Assembly (NCBI RefSeq): GCF_003086895.1
Contig: NZ_CP026004.1
Coordinates: 560,084-624,083, forward strand
Origin: Stenotrophomonas sp. ESTM1D_MKCIP4_1
GTDB taxonomy: Bacteria; Pseudomonadota; Gammaproteobacteria; Xanthomonadales; Xanthomonadaceae
Direction of reading: 5' to 3'
Length of the DNA stretch: 64,000 nucleotides
In this document: positions 1 to 8,145 of the stretch, piece after piece
Numbering within the stretch: the first letter of the stretch is position 1
How the letters are laid out: every line of letters begins with the position of its first letter
Notes under the pieces: generated by a model
The model's database searches: none
What the model was told of the DNA's origin: nothing
The model's input: only the letters and a program-made list of their open reading frames with translations
Program-made: the position numbers and the translations under genes

Positions 1-399
1 GAACGGCCGGTGGAGCCGGACCAGCAGGTGCAGTCGATTTCCTCCGAGGACACGTTCGCCGAAGACCTGCTGCTGGAGGATCTGGGAGAAGCCATCGTGC
101 AGCTGGCCGAGAAAACCTGGAATGCCACACGGAAGACCGAACGCATCGGCCACACCGTGGTGTTGAAACTGAAGACCGCGCAGTTCCGCATCCTCACCCG
201 CAGCTACACCCCCGACCGACCGCCCGAATCCCTGCAGGAACTGCGTGACATCGCCCTGTCCCTGCGCGCGCGCGTCGATCTTCCGGCGGACACCCGCTAC
301 CGGCTGGTCGGCGTCGGCCTGGGGGGATTCCGCGAGAAAGAACCGGTGGTGCAGGGCGAGTTGTTCGGGAACGAACCGAACGATTCCACCTCTATCTGA
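1..399 (+). CDS. dinB: DNA polymerase IV, C-terminal part (partial)
   Basis: The frame is open from the first base of the window, so only the last 132 codons are present. The residues match the C-terminal little-finger domain of Y-family translesion polymerase DinB: the SISSEDTFAEDL segment, then TRKTERIGHTVVLKLKTA and FRILTRSYT, which contact DNA in this family. The catalytic palm and finger domains lie upstream, outside the window. The protein ends with a GELFGNE-type tail resembling a beta-clamp-binding end, which is expected for Pol IV (inference). It converges on the metallo-hydrolase gene downstream, with a 39-bp palindrome in between. Confidence 0.85.
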   Translation, partial: ERPVEPDQQVQSISSEDTFAEDLLLEDLGEAIVQLAEKTWNATRKTERIGHTVVLKLKTAQFRILTRSYTPDRPPESLQELRDIALSLRARVDLPADTRYRLVGVGLGGFREKEPVVQGELFGNEPNDSTSI

Positions 400-410
400 T
401 CGATCCCGAT

Positions 411-449
411 GGGGTCAGAGCCCGTTGCGTCGCAACGGGATCCGACCCC
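411..449. repeat. 39-bp palindrome, copy 1 (GGGGTC...GACCCC)
   Basis: The inner arms CCCGTTGCG/CGCAACGGG (421-439) and outer arms GGGGTC/GACCCC form an interrupted palindrome in the convergent gap after dinB. A second copy of the same length, in opposite orientation and nearly identical, is at 27587-27625. It may act as a bidirectional terminator or be a REP-type element. Confidence 0.7.
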
Positions 450-541
450 GTGCCATCCCGCCAACCCACGGACACCCAGCTGTTGCTGTTGCCGTTGCAT
501 TGAGCGGGTGCAGGGCGCAGCCCTGCTGGAGAACCCCTACC

Positions 542-1453
542 TTACGGCCACTGCATCTCGCCTTTGGCCACCTTCGCACTCAGCTCCAGCGATTCCACGC
601 CGGCCAGCTTGGGATAACGCGCCTGCATCGCCTTCACCAGCGCCGCACTGTCCTTCGCCTTCGCCGTTTCCACGTCGAACGCACGGATGTAGTCCGCCGT
701 GAAACGCAGTGCGCTCGCATCCAGCGCCGCGCCCGGTGCGTAGTGCCCCGGCACCACCACCTTTGGCTTCAGCGCCTGCAGCCGCTGCAACGTCTGCAGC
801 CAATCGGCATGCGACTGCGGCGTCTGCGTGTCGGCCATCCACACGTGCTCACCCGCCACCACCGGGATGCCGCCGACGATCGCACGCAGCGACGGCACCC
901 ACAGCACGGTCCTGTCCGGCGTCGGCCCATCCAGCCCGACCAGCGGCAGGCGCTGGCCTTCCAGCTGCAGCGCATCTCCATCCAGTACCTGCGGCACGAC
1001 GATGCGCGCGGGCACGTCCTCACCCATCTTCGGGCCCCAGTACGCCAGCTTGCCGGCCTGGGTCTGCTGGATGTGGGCGACGGTCTGCGCGGTGGCGAGG
1101 ATGCGCGCCTGCGGGAACGCATCCTGCAGCGTGGCCAGGCCGAAGTAGTAGTCCGGATCGCCGTGGCTGATGTAGATCGTGGTCAGCTGCTTGCCGCTGG
1201 CGCGGATCTTGTCGACCAATGCACGCGCATCGCTGGCCGCGAACTGCGCATCGACCAGGATCGCCTCATGGCGGCCTTCGATCAGCACCGAAGAGACAGA
1301 GAACATGGCCTGCGGACCTGGATGGAAGGTCTGCAGGCGCAGCTGTGATTTCGCCACAGGCGCGGCGACCGACGCCGCCGGCGCGGCCAGCAACGGTGCA
1401 CTGGCGAAACCCGCGGCCAGGGTGAGGGGAAGAAGCAGGGCAGCAGTACGCAT
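542..1453 (-). CDS. Exported metallo-beta-lactamase-fold hydrolase
   Basis: This is a 303-residue protein. The start is taken at the ATG before MRTAALLLPLTLAAGFASA, a clear Sec signal peptide; the upstream in-frame extension runs into repeat DNA. The MBL fold is suggested by AILVDAQF, the loop around SHGDPDYYFG (residue ~100) and the late GH of VVVPGHY. The canonical HxHxDH metal motif reads H-G-D-P-D-Y here, so two of the usual histidines are replaced, and metal content and activity are uncertain. Homologues are usually annotated only as MBL-fold metallo-hydrolases. The substrate cannot be told from the sequence. The gene stands alone, convergent with dinB. Confidence 0.75.
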   Translation of the reverse strand: MRTAALLLPLTLAAGFASAPLLAAPAASVAAPVAKSQLRLQTFHPGPQAMFSVSSVLIEGRHEAILVDAQFAASDARALVDKIRASGKQLTTIYISHGDPDYYFGLATLQDAFPQARILATAQTVAHIQQTQAGKLAYWGPKMGEDVPARIVVPQVLDGDALQLEGQRLPLVGLDGPTPDRTVLWVPSLRAIVGGIPVVAGEHVWMADTQTPQSHADWLQTLQRLQALKPKVVVPGHYAPGAALDASALRFTADYIRAFDVETAKAKDSAALVKAMQARYPKLAGVESLELSAKVAKGEMQWP

Positions 1454-1788
1454 CAACGAATCCTCGTAGCGTCGAGCTTGCTCGACGGGGTTTCTTGGGC
1501 AGTCGAGCAAGCTTGTATGTTCCTCCCGGCTCCTACGAGGTATGTAGGAGCCAGGGTGGAGGGACCGTCAAGCAAGCATCTGCGGAATCGAGCCGACAGA
1601 CGAGTCGAGCGATCCCCATCCCGCACACGAACGTCGATAAAGGATCGTACGGCAGAAAGCTGGCCAGGATTGCGTGGGGTGTATTCAAGAGCGGCAAGGA
1701 TTTCGATCCAGCCCTGTTGAAGGTGGGCCAAGCCCGCTTCCAGCAGGCTTGACTGCGAACATAGGATCTCGACTCTACGCAGGCGTGC
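1454..1788. other. Gene-free stretch with GTAG repeats
   Basis: A GTAG-ended palindrome (GTCGAGC-TTGCTCGAC) lies at 1466-1486 and a related half-element (GTCGAGCAAGC) at 1502-1513. The second half holds a short coding-like remnant, listed separately. I see no complete gene here. Confidence 0.6.
1633..1752 (+). pseudogene. Possible transposase C-terminal remnant (IS110-like)
   Basis: About 39 codons in one frame read VDKGSYGRKLARIAWGVF followed by KSGKDFDPALL and stop at TGA (1750-1752). A basic helix with an AW pair followed by a G-x-x-[FY]-x-P ending is reminiscent of IS110/IS1111-type transposase tails. There is no plausible start codon or upstream domain, and the flanks are repeat DNA, so a decayed fragment is more likely than a gene. 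The family assignment is from memory of the pattern only. Confidence 0.25.
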
Positions 1789-2427
1789 TCAATACGCCGC
1801 AGTGATGATCTGCTTCGGGTACTTCGCCGCTTCCAGCTCGGCCACGAACGCCGCACCGTAATCGGCGTAGCTGATGCGGCTGTGGCCGCTGGCATCGGCC
1901 AGGAAGGTCTTCGCCTGCACACGGTACTGGCCGCGCTCTTCGCCCGGGCCGATTTCGGCCGCCGGCGAGAAGAACGTCCAGTCCAGGTCATCCACCGCCT
2001 GCAGGCGCTTCAGCGCTTCGCGGGCGGCCAGTGCGTAAGGCTTGTAGGCGGCGGGGAAGTCGGGGGTGTCGACCAGCTGTACGCCCGGCGCGATCTCCAG
2101 GCTGCCTGCGCCGCCTACCACCACCACGCGCGGCACCTTGGCCTGGCGGGCGGCCGCGACCAGCTGGTCGGCCACCGTGGCGATCTGTCCGATGTCATCC
2201 CCCGGGCGCGGGCCATAGGCGCTGGCCAGTACATCATGGCCGGCGATCACTGCGGCCAGGGCATCGGTATCGTCCAGCGCGGCGATGGCCAGCTGGGCAC
2301 CGGCCAGTTCGGCCGGCAGTTCCTTTTCACTGCGCACCACGGCGGTGACCTGGTGGCCGTGGGCGAGGGCGTGGCGGGCGATCTGGCGACCGATGTTACC
2401 GGTGGCGCCGACGAGGGCAATCTTCAT
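1789..2427 (-). CDS. NAD(P)H-binding oxidoreductase (NmrA/YwnB-like atypical SDR)
   Basis: A 212-residue protein beginning MKIALVGATGNIGRQIARHA, with the G-x-x-G-x-x-G dinucleotide-binding motif of an atypical short-chain dehydrogenase. Later segments VPRVVVVGGAGSL and WTFFSPAAEIGPGE are typical of the NAD(P)-binding family that includes YwnB/YhfK-like proteins. There is no signal peptide, so it is cytosolic. It is transcribed divergently from the LysR gene at 2536, the classic layout of a LysR regulator and its target, so it is probably controlled by that regulator (inference). The substrate is unknown. Confidence 0.8.
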   Translation of the reverse strand: MKIALVGATGNIGRQIARHALAHGHQVTAVVRSEKELPAELAGAQLAIAALDDTDALAAVIAGHDVLASAYGPRPGDDIGQIATVADQLVAAARQAKVPRVVVVGGAGSLEIAPGVQLVDTPDFPAAYKPYALAAREALKRLQAVDDLDWTFFSPAAEIGPGEERGQYRVQAKTFLADASGHSRISYADYGAAFVAELEAAKYPKQIITAAY

Positions 2428-2535
2428 GGCAGAACTCCTTGGGGCGGAATGGGGAGGGAACGAGGCCACTCTAGGCTGCTGAAGTTGATCGAAAAACAGC
2501 GTATAACGCGCTTGTTTGTTGCATGGATCGAGCAG

Positions 2536-3465
2536 ATGGACCGATTGACCGCCATGACCGTGTTCGTCGAAGTGGCCGAGCGCGGCAGCCTGACCGCCGC
2601 TGCCGAGGTGCTGGACATGTCCCGCGCGATGGTCAGCCGCTACCTGGCCGAGGTGGAAGGCTGGCTGGGCGCGCGCCTGCTGCACCGGACCACGCGGCGG
2701 ATCAGCCTGACCGGTGCCGGTGAAGCCGCGCTCGTGCGCTTCCGGCAGATGCTGGCCATCGGCGAGGAGCTGCAGGGCGAACTGGCCAGCGACGATCCCG
2801 AGCCGCATGGCACCCTGCGCATCACCGCCAGCGTGTCCTTCGGGCAGAGTCACCTGGCGCGCGCGGTCGCCGCCTTCGTGCTGCGCCACCCGGCCGCGCG
2901 CATCGAACTGCTGCTGGTGGACCGCATGGTGAACCTGGTGGAGGAACGCGTGGACCTGGCCGTGCGCATCGCCCGCCAGATCGATCCCAGCCTGATCGCG
3001 CGGCGCCTGGCCAGCTGCCGTTCGGTGCTGTGTGCCACCCCGGCGTACCTGCAGGCGCATGGCACGCCCAGCGCGCCCGAACAGCTGCCCGCGCACAACT
3101 GCCTGACCCATCACTACGTCGGCAAAAGCCTGTGGCAGCTGCACCGCGACGGTCGTTCGCTGTCGGTGGCGGTGGGCGGCAACATCAGCGCCAACGAAGC
3201 ATCGCTGCTGCTGGAAGCGGTGCGTGCCGGTGCCGGCATCGCCATGCTGCCGACCTACCAGGTGGCACCGCTGCTGCGTTCGGGCGAACTGGTGCAGCTG
3301 CTGCCGGCGTACGAACTGGACGAGCTGGGCATTCATGCGGTGTACGCATCGCGTCGACAGCAGCCCGCTATCATGCGGCGGTTCCTGGATTTCCTGGCCG
3401 AGTGTTTCGCCAGCCCGGCCTTCCAGGATCTGGAGTGGCGCCCACCGGTCAAGGAGGACACATGA
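2536..3465 (+). CDS. LysR-family transcriptional regulator
   Basis: A 309-residue protein. The N-terminal winged helix-turn-helix is MDRLTAMTVFVEVAERGSL, then TAAAEVLDMSRAMVSRYLAEVE and RTTRRISLT, typical of the CrgA/DmlR-like subgroup. A periplasmic-binding-protein-like effector domain fills residues ~90-295. The start at 2536 matches the usual LysR N-terminus; upstream in-frame codons run through the intergenic region. The 108-bp gap to the divergent oxidoreductase gene should hold the operator. The 3' end overlaps the next gene by ATGA, so the methyltransferase is probably co-transcribed. The effector is unknown. Confidence 0.88.
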   Translation: MDRLTAMTVFVEVAERGSLTAAAEVLDMSRAMVSRYLAEVEGWLGARLLHRTTRRISLTGAGEAALVRFRQMLAIGEELQGELASDDPEPHGTLRITASVSFGQSHLARAVAAFVLRHPAARIELLLVDRMVNLVEERVDLAVRIARQIDPSLIARRLASCRSVLCATPAYLQAHGTPSAPEQLPAHNCLTHHYVGKSLWQLHRDGRSLSVAVGGNISANEASLLLEAVRAGAGIAMLPTYQVAPLLRSGELVQLLPAYELDELGIHAVYASRRQQPAIMRRFLDFLAECFASPAFQDLEWRPPVKEDT

Positions 3466-4253
3466 ACCATGGACAGGGATTGCTCGAACACAACCGCGCG
3501 GCGTGGGACCGCCAGGCCCGCCAGGCAAGTGACTGGTCGCGCCCGGTCGACGCGGAAACGATCGCCGCCGCCCGCCAGGGCCGCTGGCAGGTGCACCTGA
3601 CACCCCGCGCGTTGCCGCTGGACTGGCTGGGCGATGTGCGCGGCCGCCGCATCCTCTGCCTGGCCTCGGCCGGTGGCCAGCAGGCCCCGGTACTGGCCGC
3701 TGCCGGTGCGATCGTCACGGTGTTCGATCTGTCTGACGGGCAGCTGGCGCAGGACCGCCGTGTGGCCGAACGTGATGGGCTGTCCCTGCGCACCGTGCAG
3801 GGCGACATGCGCGACCTGCATGCCTTCGCCGATGGCAGCTTCGACGTCGTGTTCCATCCCATTTCCAACCTGTACGTGCCTGACGTGCGCCCGGTCTGGG
3901 CCGAATGCCAGCGCGTGCTGGCCCGCGATGGCCTGCTGCTGGCCAGCTTCTACAACCCGGTGGTGTTCGTGGGCGCGCGCGATCCGCAGCTGCAGGAACA
4001 GGGGATCATCCGCCCGCAGTACGCCATTCCGTATTCGGATCTGGACGACCTGCCGGCCGAAGAGCGCGAAGCGAAACTGGCCCGCGGCGAAGCGCTGACC
4101 TTCGGCCACAGCCTGGGTGATCTGATCGGTGGCCAGCTTGATGCCGGTTTCGTGGTCGAACGCTTCATGGAAGACTGGCAGCCGCGCCCGCGCTTCATGA
4201 TTGATCGCTACCTGCCCACGTTCCTGGCCACGCGCGCGCGCCGGATCGGTTGA
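3462..4253 (+). CDS. Class I SAM-dependent methyltransferase
   Basis: A 263-residue protein whose start is fixed by a good ribosome-binding site (AAGGAGGA) and the ATGA overlap with the LysR gene. Motif I is present as RRILCLASAGGQQAPVLAAAGA (interrupted here: glycine pair at residues ~68-69), with VTVFDLSDGQL as the acidic motif II and a DVVFHPISNLYVPD segment in place of motif IV. This pattern is common in the methyltransferase domain-11 group. The substrate is not evident; homologues are small-molecule methyltransferases. It is cytosolic, with gph immediately downstream. Confidence 0.8.
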   Translation: MNHGQGLLEHNRAAWDRQARQASDWSRPVDAETIAAARQGRWQVHLTPRALPLDWLGDVRGRRILCLASAGGQQAPVLAAAGAIVTVFDLSDGQLAQDRRVAERDGLSLRTVQGDMRDLHAFADGSFDVVFHPISNLYVPDVRPVWAECQRVLARDGLLLASFYNPVVFVGARDPQLQEQGIIRPQYAIPYSDLDDLPAEEREAKLARGEALTFGHSLGDLIGGQLDAGFVVERFMEDWQPRPRFMIDRYLPTFLATRARRIG

Positions 4254-4299
4254 GGCCGGGGCGTACAATGGACGACCCACGTCGTACAGGTGCCGTCTC

Positions 4300-4956
4300 T
4301 TGTCGTACCCCTATCCGTTGGTCGTGTTTGATCTGGACGGCACGCTGGTGGACAGCGCGTCCGATATTGCCGAAGCGTTGAACCGCACGCTGGAAGCCAT
4401 CGGCTTGGCGCGCGTGCCTGAAAGCACCGTGCTGGGCTGGATCGGTGATGGCGTGCGGCGGCTGGTCGAGCAGGCCGTGCACGCCGCGGGTCGCGACGTC
4501 GACCTGGCCGAGGTGATGCCCATCTTCATGGTGCATTACCGCGCGTGCCTGCTGCGCAGCCCGCGCCTGTTCGATGGCGTGCCTGAAGCGCTGGCACTGC
4601 TGCGCGCGCGCGGCGTGCCGCTGGCCATCTGCACCAACAAGCCTGCTGCGCTGGTGCCGCCGTTGCTGCAGCACCTGGGGGTCGACGAGGCGTTTTCGCT
4701 GGTGCTGGGCGGCGATTCGCTGCCACAGCGCAAGCCCAGTGGTGAACCGCTGCGGCATATCGCCGCGCACTTCGGGCTGGCGGTGGACGCCTGCCTCATG
4801 GTGGGCGATTCGCTCACCGATTACCGTGCTGCCGAGGACGCCGGCATGCCGATCGCCCTGGTGCGCTATGGCTACCCACGCGGGCTGGACCTGGACAACG
4901 CCCATGCCGTGGCAGTGATCGACGACCTGCGTGAACTGCCGGGGCTGCAGGGCTGA
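4300..4956 (+). CDS. gph: Phosphoglycolate phosphatase (HAD family)
   Basis: Encodes 218 residues. The best start is a TTG at 4300, giving [M]SYPYPLVVFDLDGTLVDS; no in-frame ATG lies close upstream, and the frame runs back into the methyltransferase gene. HAD motif I is DLDGTLVDS, motif II is CTNKPAALV, the motif III lysine is in QRKPSGEPL, and motif IV is MVGDSLTDYRAAEDAG. The length and VGDS/D arrangement match Gph, which hydrolyses 2-phosphoglycolate arising from DNA repair of 3'-phosphoglycolate ends. Other HAD phosphatases of this size share these motifs. Five GTAG palindromes follow. Confidence 0.85.
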   Translation: MSYPYPLVVFDLDGTLVDSASDIAEALNRTLEAIGLARVPESTVLGWIGDGVRRLVEQAVHAAGRDVDLAEVMPIFMVHYRACLLRSPRLFDGVPEALALLRARGVPLAICTNKPAALVPPLLQHLGVDEAFSLVLGGDSLPQRKPSGEPLRHIAAHFGLAVDACLMVGDSLTDYRAAEDAGMPIALVRYGYPRGLDLDNAHAVAVIDDLRELPGLQG

Positions 4957-4963
4957 CGCGAAG

Positions 4964-5140
4964 GGTAGTGCCGGCCGCTGGCCGGCAAGCCATTGCTGCT
5001 GATGCGCCCATGTAGAGCCGAGCCTGCGCTCGGCTGCTTTCGGCGCGAACCCGCAGTCGAGCAAGCTCGACTCTACGAATTGGATGGCCCAGCCGAGCAT
5101 GGGCTCGGCTGTACAGTAGATCGACGCCATGCGTCGATGC
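4964..5140. repeat. Cluster of five GTAG palindromes (SMAG type)
   Basis: Five short palindromes, each with GTAG (or CTAC/GTAC) at one end, lie between gph and btuB: near 4964-4986 (GCCGGC-type), 5012-5036 (GCCGAGC), 5053-5076 (GTCGAGC, inverted), 5090-5114 (GCCGAGC, inverted) and 5116-5139 (ATCGACGC). The arms differ between copies while the GTAG end is kept. They sit between convergent genes and could form transcript-end hairpins. Confidence 0.8.
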
Positions 5141-5148
5141 CGAGGACC

Positions 5149-6996
5149 TTACTTCGGCTGGTAACGCACGCTCAGCTGGTACTCGCGGCCGGGCTGGTTG
5201 AACCACGCCACGGTCTCATAGCGGCGGTCGAACACATTGGCCGCACGTGCCAGCAGTGACCACGACGGCGTGAGCGCGTATTCCGCGCGCAGGTCGAGGG
5301 TGCCGTAGCCACCCACTTTCACCGTGTTGCCGGCATCGTCGTAGCGCTTGCCCGCGCCCTGCACGGTCAGGCCGGCGCGGACGTCGCCGAAGCGGCGGTC
5401 CACGTCCAGGCGTGCGGTCTGCTGCGCGCGGCGCGGCAGCCAGTTGTCGAACTGGGTACTGCCGCGGGTACGGTTGCGCGGGTCGGTGTAGCTCAGCTGG
5501 CCGTTGATGTCGAAACCGGCCAGCACCGTGCCTGCGGTCAGTTCGGCGCCACGGATGCGTGCCTTCTCGACCTGCTGCATCATGAAGGTCGCCGCATCGT
5601 AGGTGATCAGATCATCGATGCGGGTTTCGTACACGTCCACGCCCCAATGCCACCCCTGCCCATGCTGCGACAGGCCGATGTTGGCACTCTTGGACTTCTC
5701 CGGGTCCAGCGTCGGCACGCCGCTCCACGGGTCGTACAAGTCGCTGAAGGTCGGCGCCTTGAACGCGGTACCGTAGCTGGCATTCACGCGCAGGCCGTGG
5801 CCCAGCTCCATCGCCCAGCCGACGCTGCCGGTGGCGTGGTTGCCGAACTGCTGGTTGTCATCATTGCGCGCGCTCACCTGCAGCTGGTGGCGGCCGAAGC
5901 GGCCCTGGTACTGCACGAACACGCCGGTGTTGCGGCGGCTGTCGACCAGGTAGCCGGCGCTGCTGCCATCCAGGTTGTCTTCGCTCCAGTCCACGCCGGT
6001 GCTCAGCAGCTGGCCCTGGGCCAGCCCGATGTCGGCCTGCAGCGAAGCGGTGTCGCGGTGGGTCTGCGCACTGCCGAACGCACCGAAATCACCGTAGTTG
6101 TCCGACTCGTTGTCGCTGCGGCCGACAGTGGCGGTGAATGCCAGGCGTTCGGACGGGGTGTAGCGCACCTTGCCGGACATCACCTGCTGCAGCGTTTCCG
6201 AATAGCTGTAGTAGCCGTCGTAGTGGTTCTCGCCTTCAGCGCGCAGAGCGCTGCCTTCCACGCTCCACTGCTCATTGAAGGTGTAGCCGCCGCGCAGGCT
6301 CTTGGACAGATTGCGGTAGCCATCGCGGTCGGGCTCATCGGCATAGCAGCCGGTGAACAGCGTGGCCGAGCCCCGGCAGGCATTGATGCCGTCGGTGTGC
6401 TGGTAGGCGATATCGGCACCGAACCAGCCGCGTTCGCCGCTGCCACCGATGCCGCCACTGGCTTCGCGCAGGCCGTTGCTGCCGCCGCCAAGCTGGAAGT
6501 GCGGAGCGAAATCACCTGCGTTGCGGCGGGTGAAGATCTGGATGACGCCACCGATGGCGTCGGCGCCATACAGGCTCGACTGCGGTCCGCGCACGATTTC
6601 CACGCGCTCGATCTGTGCCAGCGGCAGGTCCTGGTACATCGCCAGGCCAAGATCGGCGCTGTTGATGCGTACGCCATCGACCAGCACCACCGTGTGCGAG
6701 GAGTTGGTGCCGCGCAGGAACAACGAGCTCTGCTTGCCGAGGCCACCGGCATTGGTCAGGTTGATGCCGGCGCGGCCGGCCAGCAGTTCCTGCAGCGAGG
6801 TGGCCTGGCTGGCTTCGATCTGCGCACGGTCGATGACCTGTGCCGGGGCGATGCTGTCCTGCAGGGCGATGGGGGTGCGGGTGGCGGTGACCAGCACCTG
6901 CTCCAGCACAGCGGTGTCATCGCTCGCCTGGCCATGGGCCAGGGCGGGCAGGGCGGCCAGTACGGCCAGGGACAGCATTCGGGACTGCAGCTTCAT
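5149..6996 (-). CDS. btuB: TonB-dependent vitamin B12 outer-membrane receptor
   Basis: A 615-residue protein with a signal peptide (residues 1-22, ending ALAHG), a TonB-box-like segment EQVLVTATRTP, a plug domain (~45-155) with SSLFLRGTNSSHTVVLVDGV and VEIVRGPQSSLYGADAIGG, and a 22-strand barrel. The length and plug match BtuB. The strongest support is the cobalamin riboswitch in its leader (7118-7302), which would turn expression off when adenosylcobalamin is plentiful. The last residues are SVRYQPK rather than the usual terminal aromatic residue. A cobC-like phosphatase lies on the other side of the leader. Confidence 0.92.
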   Translation of the reverse strand: MKLQSRMLSLAVLAALPALAHGQASDDTAVLEQVLVTATRTPIALQDSIAPAQVIDRAQIEASQATSLQELLAGRAGINLTNAGGLGKQSSLFLRGTNSSHTVVLVDGVRINSADLGLAMYQDLPLAQIERVEIVRGPQSSLYGADAIGGVIQIFTRRNAGDFAPHFQLGGGSNGLREASGGIGGSGERGWFGADIAYQHTDGINACRGSATLFTGCYADEPDRDGYRNLSKSLRGGYTFNEQWSVEGSALRAEGENHYDGYYSYSETLQQVMSGKVRYTPSERLAFTATVGRSDNESDNYGDFGAFGSAQTHRDTASLQADIGLAQGQLLSTGVDWSEDNLDGSSAGYLVDSRRNTGVFVQYQGRFGRHQLQVSARNDDNQQFGNHATGSVGWAMELGHGLRVNASYGTAFKAPTFSDLYDPWSGVPTLDPEKSKSANIGLSQHGQGWHWGVDVYETRIDDLITYDAATFMMQQVEKARIRGAELTAGTVLAGFDINGQLSYTDPRNRTRGSTQFDNWLPRRAQQTARLDVDRRFGDVRAGLTVQGAGKRYDDAGNTVKVGGYGTLDLRAEYALTPSWSLLARAANVFDRRYETVAWFNQPGREYQLSVRYQPK

Positions 6997-7117
6997 CGGG
7001 AGGACTCCGGGTGCCGCGCACGCCCGCGCGGCGAAGGGGAGGAGCCACGGAGGCTGGCATGCGCCGAAGCCGCGGCGCCGCCGCGGTCATCCAGCGCCAC
7101 GCCCACCGCATCGCGAC

Positions 7118-7302
7118 CTGAGGCTTCCGGGCCGGTCTCCGGGCTTGCCGCCAGGTGGCGCGAGGCCACCGTCCAGGCGCCTTCCCATGCCGATGGCACA
7201 GTGGCGGTGTTGCCTGGAACAGACGTGCTTACCGTTGCGGGGGCAGCGCCGGCCTGGCGTGTTGCCACGCGTCACCGGCTTCCCGTTTCAACCTGCCGGC
7301 CA
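7118..7302 (-). promoter_or_regulatory. Cobalamin riboswitch in btuB leader
   Basis: Reading the minus strand from ~7300 down: GGGAAGCCGGTG (7272-7284), then the CCCCCGCAACGGTAA core (7230-7244), GCCACTGTGCC followed by GGGAAGGC (7179-7206), and the B12 box AGCCCGGAGACCGGC (7132-7147). These are the conserved blocks of the AdoCbl riboswitch in the right order. About 120 nt separate the B12 box from the btuB ATG and hold the expression platform. No clear run of T follows, so control of translation start is more likely than termination (inference). Confidence 0.92.
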
Positions 7303-7354
7303 TCGCCGCAGGTCACCTGGAAGTGCGCGCAGTCTACGGCATCGCGGCCGGCCC

Positions 7355-7377
7355 GTAGAGTCGAGCGTGCTCGACTG
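7355..7377. repeat. GTAG palindrome (SMAG type)
   Basis: GTAGAGTCGAGCGTGCTCGACT, a single element between the btuB leader and the cobC-like gene. Confidence 0.7.
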
Positions 7378-7477
7378 CCTTTGCTCTGCCTTTAGAATAT
7401 CGTCTCGATCCCGTGGTGCCGTTGCCGATGTCCCGCTGTTTTCTGCTGTTTCCGCGTTGCCTGTACAGGACGCACGC

Positions 7478-8056
7478 ATGATCCTCGACCTGGTCCGCCA
7501 TGCCGGCAACGGCCGCGATGAGTTCCTCGATGGCCGCAGCGATCCACCGCAGCTGGCCCGCCTGCCGCAGGAACTGGTCGATGCCTACGCCCAGCAGGAC
7601 TGGCAGCGGGTGATCAGCTCGCCGCGGCTGCGTTCGCTGCATACGGCGATGGCCCTGGCCACGCCGCGCGGGCTGGACGTGGACGCGGACGAAGAGTGGG
7701 AAGAACTGGATTTCGGCGATTGGGACGGACAGTCGCTGTTCGACCTGCCGGAGGATGCGCTGGCGGCGTTCCATGGAGATCCGCATGCCTTCCCGCCGCC
7801 CAATGGCGAAAGCTGGGGCCATTTCGAGCGCCGCATCGCGCGCGCGCTGGATCGGCTGCTGGATGACGAGGATCCGCTGCCCACCGTGGTGGTCAGCCAC
7901 GGCGGCCCGCTGCGCATGGTGCTGTCGCAGGTCTGCGGGCTGCCGCTGTCGCTGTGCTGGGCGCTGCGCATCGACCACGGCACGCGCCTGCGGGTGTCAC
8001 TGGAACGCGGGGAAGTGGGCCTGGTGGGCGAGCTGCTGGAACTGCAGCAGCCGTGA
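7478..8056 (+). CDS. cobC: Histidine phosphatase, probable alpha-ribazole phosphatase
   Basis: A 192-residue member of the phosphoglycerate-mutase-like superfamily. The catalytic RH is in MILDLVRHAGNG, the partner Arg in ISSPRLRSLHTA, the acid in WEELDFGDWDGQ, and the second His in VVVSHGGPLRM. The family includes CobC, which removes the 5'-phosphate of alpha-ribazole-5'-P (or of adenosylcobalamin-5'-P) late in cobalamin assembly. The assignment to CobC rests on size and on its place back-to-back with the riboswitch-controlled btuB; no other cob genes are in view. The ATG at 7478 is the first that preserves the conserved N-terminal strand. An AT-rich TAGAAT at 7393-7398 could be a -10 element. 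Confidence 0.65.
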   Translation: MILDLVRHAGNGRDEFLDGRSDPPQLARLPQELVDAYAQQDWQRVISSPRLRSLHTAMALATPRGLDVDADEEWEELDFGDWDGQSLFDLPEDALAAFHGDPHAFPPPNGESWGHFERRIARALDRLLDDEDPLPTVVVSHGGPLRMVLSQVCGLPLSLCWALRIDHGTRLRVSLERGEVGLVGELLELQQP

Positions 8057-8063
8057 ACCTGCG

Positions 8064-8137
8064 GTAGTGCCGGTCGCTGGCCGGCATTCTCCGTGACGCC
8101 GCAATGATCGTGCGGTTGCCGGCCAGCGGCCGGCACA
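8064..8137. repeat. Pair of GTAG palindromes (SMAG type)
   Basis: GTAGTGCCGGTCGCTGGCCGGCA at 8064-8086 and an inverted partner TGCCGGCCAGCGGCCGGCA at 8117-8135. They sit between the convergent cobC-like and TfoX-domain genes and could fold together into one long hairpin. Confidence 0.7.
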
Positions 8138-8145
8138 CCAGTCCC

